Origin: Clavulina sp. PMI_390 | Taxonomy: Eukaryota > Basidiomycota > Agaricomycetes > Cantharellales > Hydnaceae | DNA: 64,000 nt | NCBI GenBank assembly: GCA_015039315.1 | Contig: WIDE01000021.1 | Location: 220,075 to 284,074 of the forward strand | Direction of reading: 5' to 3' | Part shown: positions 56,328 to 64,000 of the stretch, in pieces | Layout: every line of letters starts with the position of its first letter | How positions within the stretch are numbered: the first letter of the stretch is position 1 | Program-made: the position numbers and the translations under genes | Notes under the pieces: generated by a model | Database searches by the model: none | What the model was told of the DNA's origin: nothing | Seen by the model: the letters and a program-made list of their open reading frames with translations, nothing else

Positions 56328-57909
56328 GGCTTCTGTTCACGAGGTGGATTGCATGACTATTCTGTGCCAATTCGTTGCACAAAATTGCCAATTAGTGTTT
56401 TCTTGTAAGTCACATCGTTCCTCTCCGTATGTATCGCAAATATGACTCCTATTCTCTAAGTATACTAGTAACAGTAAATACGCACGTTTTGTCTCAGAAT
56501 GCCCGCAATTGTGCGGCAAACCCTCTTAAGGCACCAAGAATTATCGAACGATCTGCCGACCTACGCGTGCACTCTTGCCTTCCATCCCTGACATCCGCGA
56601 GACGAAGTTAGCTTCTCACTCCCAGCTTGGCGGCCTATCTAACTCTTGTATTACCGAGACTAATTCGCCACATTTAGCTCCTGAGAGCAAGGTACAATGC
56701 TCCGCCCTTTGAGCCATTAGATCCATATCTGGGGGTATAATAACTGGCCATCCCATCGTCTGGCGAGACGAAGCTAATATTAATGGATTTCGCAAGATAG
56801 CCAGCCCCCCATGAACTCAACACATCAATATGCCTGAGCTGATAACTCGGATGCGAGGCCGTCAAGAGCACTGTTAGCCTATTTTGATCTGTCTTGATTA
56901 TTGCGATTGGTTACCTGCTTGACAATCTTGGTCCATGACCATCCCGTTACTCGATCTTCTTCGCCGATAACACCCTCAGTACCATGAGCTCATGTCTGGG
57001 AAGTTTTGCTATTGACATATTATCCAAGGCGGCGAGTCTATTTTAGAGGTACGACCCGCATTTGTTATATTGAATGCTGACAATCACCATATCTTTTCCC
57101 TGTGGCCTAGAATCGCGCCGGTATGGTGTTCCAGGACCTTTGCTTGCGGTTCAAGCTACGGCGCAGATCGACCACACATATTAAATCATCACCACCACAG
57201 GTCATGCCCACGCTGTAATAAGCGCCCAATCAGAAGACCCTATATTGTGTCAGTAGGGAAATCACCCTCGTTGCCCTGCGGACGCAGCCCTCAAGAGACC
57301 TTGCGTCGCGTCACCGCAGCATGATATCTTTCTATCTCCACTCCATTTGCCCTGCCTCTACGACAAAATAGCCTTCCTATCCAGCGCGGTCGTTGTGCTA
57401 ACTTGACTGACTCCCATCCCAGCACGATGTCTCTCACCAGGGTCTAGGTCATGCAAATCAGACTTCATCGGCACTTATAATCTGGTGAACAGCATATGCG
57501 GAGGTTTTTTGTTGTCAGTCTCGTACTGTCGATATTCGATTCCTTCCAGGTCGACCTACTCGCCTCTATCCTCCAGAGTCTCTTCAGGACGACAAAGACG
57601 GTGAAAATTTCTTTGTGGACAGAGGAAGAGTTGTCGGAACGGATTCCCAATAGAGGGTGATGTTCCGCACTATATCTTGGCCTGATTTGCCAGACTCAAA
57701 TAGATCGTTCCCCTTATCCTGTTGCAACCAGATGCCTGGGATAACAAGATCGTTTCTCTTGGCATGGAGGAATTGATATGACCTGCAGCTTGGGCCTGGG
57801 CTGCATCTCGCGCGTGGCCGGTCCGTTGTGCCTCATAAAGGTTTCTATTTGTTCTTCAGCTGTTAGCTCCCATCCACATCTCCCTTTCTCTTCCCCTCCA
57901 AAAACGAGG
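56328..57909. other. Intergenic, no gene seen
   Basis: 1.6 kb of AT-richer sequence. The open frame at 57070-57324 (+) has no domain. It contains the promoter of the GH79 gene at the right end. Confidence 0.5.
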
Positions 57910-60083
57910 ATGGTATCCCTTCTTTTGGCGCTCTACCTTTGCGCACTCGCTCTATGTGCCCAGCCGTCTATGTGTGCAGCGGAGCCCACAGTTCAGATTC
58001 AACCCCCCTCGAGTGTTCCATCGAACAATGTCATTCAAGACAATTTCGCAGGCATATCTATGGAGCTCACTACTCTGGGCCACCTCAGTACGTCCACCCA
58101 GTGGCAAGAAAATCACAATCACTAAAGACATCTAATTGTATCATCATTGTCATAAAGTCGGTTCGAGCCCAAGCAATATTGCTGCTCCCATGGTCAATTA
58201 TCTCAAGAACATTCGCTCGCGGATGTCTTCACCGTTCCGGCTCCATATCGGGGGGAAGAGTCTTGATGGATCATTTTACGACCCATATGCCGCCCAGATG
58301 ATCAGCTCTGATATCATAAATGTGGACAAAGGAGTCAAAACTCTTTCAGTAACCTACGGTCCGCAGGTTCTCTCCACGCTCAAAGTGGGCGCGATTCCTC
58401 TACCTGCCAACAAATCATTGGTCCGACACTAATATAACTCCTCCCCATGGACTCAGCGCCTTTCTTCAGATGTTGGGGGAATATATCATCTCCTTGGGCT
58501 CAGCTTGGCACATCACTATAACAGCTCGAATGTAATCAAGTTTACACAAGATGCACAAGAGGTCTTAGGTTCATCACTTGACTCGTTCATTACCGGAAAT
58601 GTATGTGTCGCGAGAAGATAGACCAGTGCCGTCTTATATGATCAATGCTTGACCGTCTCGTTTTGTCAAAGGAACCTGATTCGTACAAAGAAACCCTCCA
58701 ACGCCCTAAAAACTATTCGGTCTTCGATTATGTGAGTCTTCTCAATTCTTGATAATTGCAGTCATGCTCACTGGCTTTTTCCCAGGCCAGAGAAATGAAT
58801 AACCTTAATGATGCCCTTCGCCAGAGTGTTGTAACTGCGGATCTTAGTGGTCCCTCACTCTGTAGCTGTAGTCCTAAGTGAGTATCACTCCCAACCCCAC
58901 GCACACCAAGTTACCCATGAGCATCTCGATAGGTGGTGAGAATTCCCTACTCGGCCAGTTAATGAGGGCGATTGATTGGACGTTATTTGACGTTATTGTA
59001 ATGGCTAGGAATGTAGCTGATGTGCTCGGTGCCACCTTGAATACTGATTCCACTACCCACTTCAAATACGTATTGTACGTGACAATATCGGGCTTTGTGA
59101 ACAGCCTTGCTGACGGGTTGTGTCGATAGATTACAACACTACCCATACGAGAGGTGTGCCGATCTTTCGTCTATATTCAGTAGATCACCACCGAGCATTC
59201 TTCCTCTCAGTTGTACCAAAGGTAGGGCCAACAGTTGGAACCTAAATCATTTAACCAATCACTCTATTGGTAGGTTGAAGCTTACATCTTATCAGCTGTT
59301 CACTGAATCGTTATTGCAACAAGTGCGGGATCTCGTGTCAAACTACCAAATTGAGGGGGTCTTGATGGCAAGGAAAGCAGGAACACAAGTCATTGTCAAC
59401 AAATTCAACACCCCCTCCTGTGGTGGCGAACCAGGGGGTTCTGACACAGTACGGTTACTACCATTTTACCATTCTTTTCTCGCCTTAGTAACTCCCACTC
59501 CTTCGTTCCGTAGTTTGCGGCTGCGATCTGGACGATTGACTACGTACTCAGCACGGCAGCTCACAACTACTCCGCTGCCTACCTCCACATACGCGAACCT
59601 GGCGCCCCACACGCCATGTTCACATATCCCAATACCTCCCTCCCGAATGGCAGCTGGGAAACGGTACCCCAGTATTACTCTCTGTTGCTTCTTACCGAAG
59701 CGCTCAGCACTATCGATTCTCTTTCACTAGGAAGTGTCGTGGTCGATCTCAACTTGCCAGACCCCGCTACCATCTGGGGATACGCTATATATGGCTCTTC
59801 TTCTCTCGATGGTCCTCCACGCACGCTGGTTCTCTCCAACTCCGGGCCATCCACCGTGACGTTTTCTATCCCACCTAGCCTTGCGACTTCCACTACCCTA
59901 GCCACGGTGGTACGTACCATGCGTGCGCCCTCGTTGACGGAAAAATCGGCTATATCCTATTCCGGCCAGTCTGTGGACGGAAACGGAGTGATGCAGGGTG
60001 TGCGGTCTCAGACATACCTCGACTGCCAGATGGGGTGCATTTTGCGAGTCCCCGGCCCAAGTGTCGTACTCGTTATTCTGTAA
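57910..60083 (+). CDS. Secreted GH79-family glycoside hydrolase, probably inactive
   Basis: Signal peptide MVSLLLALYLCALALCAQPS. The GH79 (beta-glucuronidase/heparanase-like) barrel follows: NFAGISMELTTLGHLIG, SPFRLHIGGKSLDGSFYDP, VTYGPQVLSTLK, then RLSSDVGGIYHLLGLSLAHH after an intron of about 72 nt ending at actcag. The acid/base Glu is in FITGNEPDSYKET. Later motifs are LQHYPYERC, NKFNTPSCGGEPGGSDT, AAAIWTIDYVLSTAAHNYSA and YLHIREPGAPHAMF. The C-terminal beta domain carries PQYYSLLLLTEALSTIDSL and TLVLSNSGPSTVTFSI. The nucleophile Glu expected before the SCGG block is Lys here. At 58878-59008 splicing is either one 131-nt intron or two introns around a 3-nt exon (58933-58935). The gene otherwise keeps an open frame from start to stop. 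Confidence 0.82.
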
Positions 60084-60813
60084 GCTGATCAAAATACTCC
60101 TAATTGAGAATTCAGGTAGTTAGCAAACTAGAGTGGCTCCCTCGAGGAAGCTCAAGCTTTAGCACTTCAATCATAGGGTTGTAAGGATGGCCTGTTCTCC
60201 TTCGAGCCTTGTCCTTTCATGGCCTTATTACATCATTAGATGGATTCAATCTCGTATTGCATATTAAACACGTACCAAATACAGTTACCCTCTGTAAGTC
60301 TCCTGGTGAGGGTGGGCAGAGCGTTCCAGTCGATATGCAATTGGCAGGTGCATAAATATGCGATGTTCAGGATCAACGCTTCCGTCGAATCTATCGAACG
60401 CTTCAAGGGTGAATACCACTATCCCCCTCGCTCTAATAATAGCTGGCGGGCCTTGATTGAGTGAGGCAGACAGATTCAGGCAGGAGCTGAACCGTGACGT
60501 TACCCGAAGTGACGTCACTCCGCTCTCACCAACGGCGCGAAGCCTCTGAACGGCATCATCGAATGTTCGGACCGTCATTTCGGGGGCCAACAACCGCGGC
60601 ATTATTTTACGAAATTTAGTCGCAGTCACTACAACAAGCGCTCTCAGCCGAAATTCCTATCAACGTGGAGCCTGGTAAAATTTGCGTGTCATCTAAGCTT
60701 GAAACGTGTCACTGTCAGTCTTTTCCTAGTCATTAAACGTGTCGGCTTTAATGAGACGGGCCAGACCCTTATATAATAATCTAACCCCTGGGCCACCTAC
60801 GACGGGAAGTATC
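60084..60813. other. Intergenic, no gene seen
   Basis: Separates the GH79 gene from the first F-box gene. No supported coding frame. Confidence 0.5.
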
Positions 60814-62242
60814 ATGTTTAGCTGGAGCACCCTACCAAAAGGGTTCTGGCCATCAAAATCGGTTAGCACCCCTCCACATTGCGCCTGAATAGACCGGGAC
60901 CTGAATGGGCTCGATAGTCTCAACCCCTCGCCGGGATCTTCCCTGATGACATCCTGTACATGATTGTATCCTGGGTGGCACTGGATAGCCGTGAGGATCT
61001 GAAAACATTTTCCTTGGTCAACCGCCAATTCTTTAGCATAACTTGTGGCCTAATATGGGCTAGTGTCGAAGTGGCCGTCGACTATCAGCAGTCAGTTCGG
61101 GCGAACAACGACAAGTTGAACATCTTGCTCCGTCGAGCGACGCAAGGGGTAGGTCTAAGCGCATTGGCGATTAGGCTTCACGCCGACCTGCCAGATGGCC
61201 ACCATCGAAATGGCTTTCGAACCCGTCTACAGCTTCTGACCCGAGAAGCTTTCCAAATAAAGACCCTCGCCCTGCTTGACACGTCCAAATTCATGGACCT
61301 CAATGGGCTTGTGACCGCCGATTTTGCTCAACACCGCTTCCACCTTGTCGAACTATGGTGTAAAACTGCCCCTAGTCCCTACCTACACGACTTCCTCATA
61401 TCGCAGCCAACCCTTCAACGGCTGTCGCTGACCCCAATCTCTTCGAGTCGCGACCCCATTCTCACCAAGGATTTGCCCTCTGACGCTCTACCCAATCTTG
61501 AAGCTGCCCTCGGAGACCTGGTGACGCTCCAAGTCCTTCGCGATGGACGTTCGGTGCGCTATATGGCTGTCGTGCCCTATCTTCAAGCAGAGTTGCTCCC
61601 AGAGTTGTGGAGTACAATCAATATCCCCTCTTCTCGGATACCTCTCGAAGCGCTCAGCATTACGATCGAGAAAGGGGATGCGTTCCATGATTTCTTCCTT
61701 CACCTCCCCACGCATGCCCCGGCTCTGCGCTTCCTTGGTCTCGCCATTCAAAGCCAGGTCACGGGCTTATGGGGAATACCAGCGCCTCAAGAAGCCGATG
61801 CCGCACCTTTGAGGAGCCTGGCCCAGCTGGAGACCATCCGATGGGGACTGAGCCCATACGGTCCAAGAGCAGGCTTTCAGACCCCTGGAAATCCGGTGTA
61901 CTTTCGACGTTGGCGTCCAGAGCGCTATGCAGGGCCCATGTTGCGTTACGTGCAACACGAGAGTATATTTGGCCCTTTAGAGGGTAATGAAGGAAGCTGG
62001 GAGCGACGAAATTTCGAGGGTAATGAATGGGGGTTTTGGCAGAAACATCTCTTCCCTCCACGGCACGAGAGCAAGCTGCCTCTGCCTACCCGGGATTCGC
62101 TGGTACGCGTTCTGCACTCAATAACCTACTAAATATCTCTCACCATTGCCCATGATCTTAGGACCCCATTGGCCTGGAATATCTCAAGCCGACCCCATAC
62201 GTGTTACAGTCCCGTTCAGTATGGGCCTTTAATAATAGTTAA
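60814..62242 (+). CDS. F-box protein, tandem copy 1
   Basis: Three exons, deduced by comparison with the neighbour: 60814-60861 (MFSWSTLPKGFWPSKS), a long exon from about 60915 to 62102, and 62162-62242. The second exon opens with the F-box: GIFPDDILYMIVSWVALDSR followed by EDLKTFSLVNRQFFSITCGL. F-box proteins recruit substrates to SCF ubiquitin ligases. The remaining 350 residues look like irregular leucine-rich segments (LHDFLISQPTLQRLSLTPIS, HAPALRFLGLAIQSQ, LAQLETIRWGL), common in basidiomycete F-box expansions. The last exon gives DPIGLEYLKPTPYVLQSRSV and ends AFNNS. Without that splice the frame would stop at 62132; the match with copy 2 supports the third exon. Confidence 0.8.
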
Positions 62243-62602
62243 CTTCGTATCACAGCGTTTTGGGTTGCAAATATACCGCTCGCAACTTCTAACATTGCCA
62301 CCTCCATCGACGATCCGAAACATAGGAACTGTATCATGATCAAGCAAGCCTTGTGAGGACAATGAATCCGTTCAGGGACGAACACGGCGTGGCGGAATGA
62401 TGTAGAATTGGTGGCAGTGATATGTCAACGGTCGTCAATAAGGTTCCTATCAACGTGGAATTCGCAGAACTCGTGTATCATTCAAGTCCTGATCGTGTCC
62501 TTTCCTTCTTTGGTGAGTGGGTCATACGTGTCACACGTAGTTAAAACGGACTTGAATCATGTAGTAGTCCAATCTTTCAGTCACCTGCTACAGCAGCGCA
62601 TT

Positions 62603-63999
62603 ATGTTCACTCTGAGCAACCTGCCAAAGGGACTCTGGACAAGATCGGTTCGCCGTTAACCGTAATTTACTGGTATAAGGGTGGACTTATGATATCCTCT
62701 CTAGCCCAAACCATTTTCCAGGAACTTTCCTGATGACATCCTGTATATGATCATATCCTGGGTGGCACTTAATAGCCGACGCGATCTGAAAACACTTTCA
62801 CTTGTCAACCGTCACTTCTTCGACATAACGTGCGGTTTGATATGGGATAGTGTCGAACTTGCCGTTGACCCTCAGCAGTCCATTAAAGCTAACAACGGCA
62901 AGTTAAACATCTTGCTACGGCGAGCGACGCAAAGGAAAGGTCTGAGTATGTTGGCGATCAGACTGCAAGCGGACGTACCTGAAGGCCGACATCGCACTGT
63001 ATTAAGGACACACATACAACTACTAGCCAGAGAGGCATCCCAACTGCGCTCTCTCACTCTTATCGACACTTCTCAGTCCATGGACCTCGACGGTATAGTT
63101 ATGGCCGACTTTGCTCAGCATCACTTCCAACTTGTCGAGCTACGATGTAAACTCGTGTCCAGCCCCTCGCTACGCGACTTCCTTATATCACAGCCCACTA
63201 TTCGACGACTGTCGTTGATTCCGGCATCTTACAATCACGATCCTGTTCTAGCTGAGGGTTTACCCTTTGACGCTTTACCCAATCTCGAGGCGGCTCTCGG
63301 AGATCTCATGACCTTGCAAATTCTTCGCGGGGGCCGCTCGATACGCTATATAGCTGTTGTGCCCTCACTTCAACCAGAGCTACTCCCGGAGCTCTGGAAC
63401 ACCCTTAGCACCACTTCGTCTCGATGCTCTCTTGAAGCACTCAGCGTCGTGATCGGGAGAGGGGATGTGTTTCGTGAATTTTTCTTCCACATCCACACCT
63501 ATGCCCCTGCCCTTCGTTTCCTGGGTTTGATCACCACAAACCAGATCTCTACTTTATGGGGGGCTTTGACACCCACCAAAGATGATGCTATACCCTTGAG
63601 ACACCTTGTCCACCTTGAAACCATCCGATGGGGACACCACCCTACTGTGCCAGGCGATGTATTCCATGAGCCTGGACGCCCGGTGTCCTTTCACCGTTGG
63701 CATCCAGCACGGTTTGCGGGTGCCAAGCTGCGACATGTACAGCACGAAAGCATAATTGAGTCTGTAACGGATAGCGAAGGGCATTGGGAGCATCAAAATC
63801 TGGACGGTGATCCCTGGGTGCACTCAAAAAACCTGCTCTTTCCTCCAAGGCGAGGCAGCAAGCACCCTGCTGAGGAAGTATTGGTATGTCTTGCGCGATC
63901 AACGACCCACTATCTCTATCTTACTGTTAAATGTGCTGCTAGGATCCGGTTAGTCTGGAATACCTCAAGCCAGCGCCATACGTGCTGCAATCTCGTTGA
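62603..63999 (+). CDS. F-box protein, tandem copy 2
   Basis: Paralogue of the gene just upstream, with the same exon plan. Exon 1 gives MFTLSNLPKGLWTRS; an intron ends at ctctctag; exon 2 begins PKPFSRNFPDDILYMIISWV and continues LNSRRDLKTLSLVNRHFF. The body matches copy 1 throughout (LRDFLISQPTIRRLSLIPAS, LPNLEAALGDLMTLQILRGG, APALRFLGLITTNQ). The last exon, DPVSLEYLKPAPYVLQSR, ends in TGA at 63997-63999, one base before the window edge. No frame disruption seen. The ubiquitin-ligase adaptor role is inferred from the F-box only. Confidence 0.78.
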
Positions 64000-64000
64000 G

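Noticed and set aside
57910..58440. GH79 gene as a pseudogene because of an in-frame TAA at about 58430
   Set aside because: The TAA lies in a good intron of about 72 nt (donor after LSTLK, branch-like ctaat, acceptor actcag) that keeps the frame.

Overview
The window looks like nuclear DNA of a basidiomycete fungus, most likely an agaricomycete. Genes are dense and cut by many short GT-AG introns of about 45-75 nt. The proteins are fungal: a mitochondrial Hsp78-type chaperone, a fungal aspartokinase with two ACT domains, MRS2, UNC-50, a WSS1 protease, a GH79 hydrolase, GMC oxidoreductases and F-box proteins. A Rhizoctonia-like source is a guess from gene style only. I see no transposon, CRISPR array, rRNA or convincing tRNA. 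All function calls come from motifs read by eye; exon borders are approximate unless exact splice sites are given.

Left part (1-18.6 kb). The 3' end of HSP78 (+) converges on a large ankyrin/RCC1/BTB gene of the IBTK type (-). Next come two tandem GMC oxidoreductases (-), each ending in a Ser/Thr-rich stalk plus a GPI-anchor-like tail. Two tandem SDR oxidoreductases (+) follow.

Centre (18.6-43 kb). Mostly housekeeping genes: a WW-domain, Arg/Gly-rich protein (-) head-to-head with UNC50 (+); aspartokinase (-); the mitochondrial Mg2+ channel MRS2 (-) head-to-head with a nucleotidyltransferase-like gene (+); a single-pass Ser/Thr-rich membrane protein (-); and proteasome ATPase RPT6 (-) head-to-head with a WSS1-type SUMO/DNA-repair metalloprotease (+). 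Gene-poor stretches lie at 27.6-29.5 kb and 33.8-36.9 kb.

Right part (43-64 kb). Four more SDR copies (-) and an exon-3-only SDR pseudogene form a second array. Then follow a ZNF511-like zinc-finger gene, two cytidine deaminase genes that bracket a DNAJC7-like TPR/J co-chaperone, a GH79 gene whose catalytic nucleophile appears replaced, and two tandem F-box genes running to the window edge.

The most notable points are the two-locus SDR expansion with duplicated promoters, the paired GPI-tailed GMC enzymes next to SDRs, the GH79 gene with a Glu-to-Lys change at the nucleophile and a possible 3-nt exon, and a cytidine deaminase copy that has lost its canonical 5' splice site.
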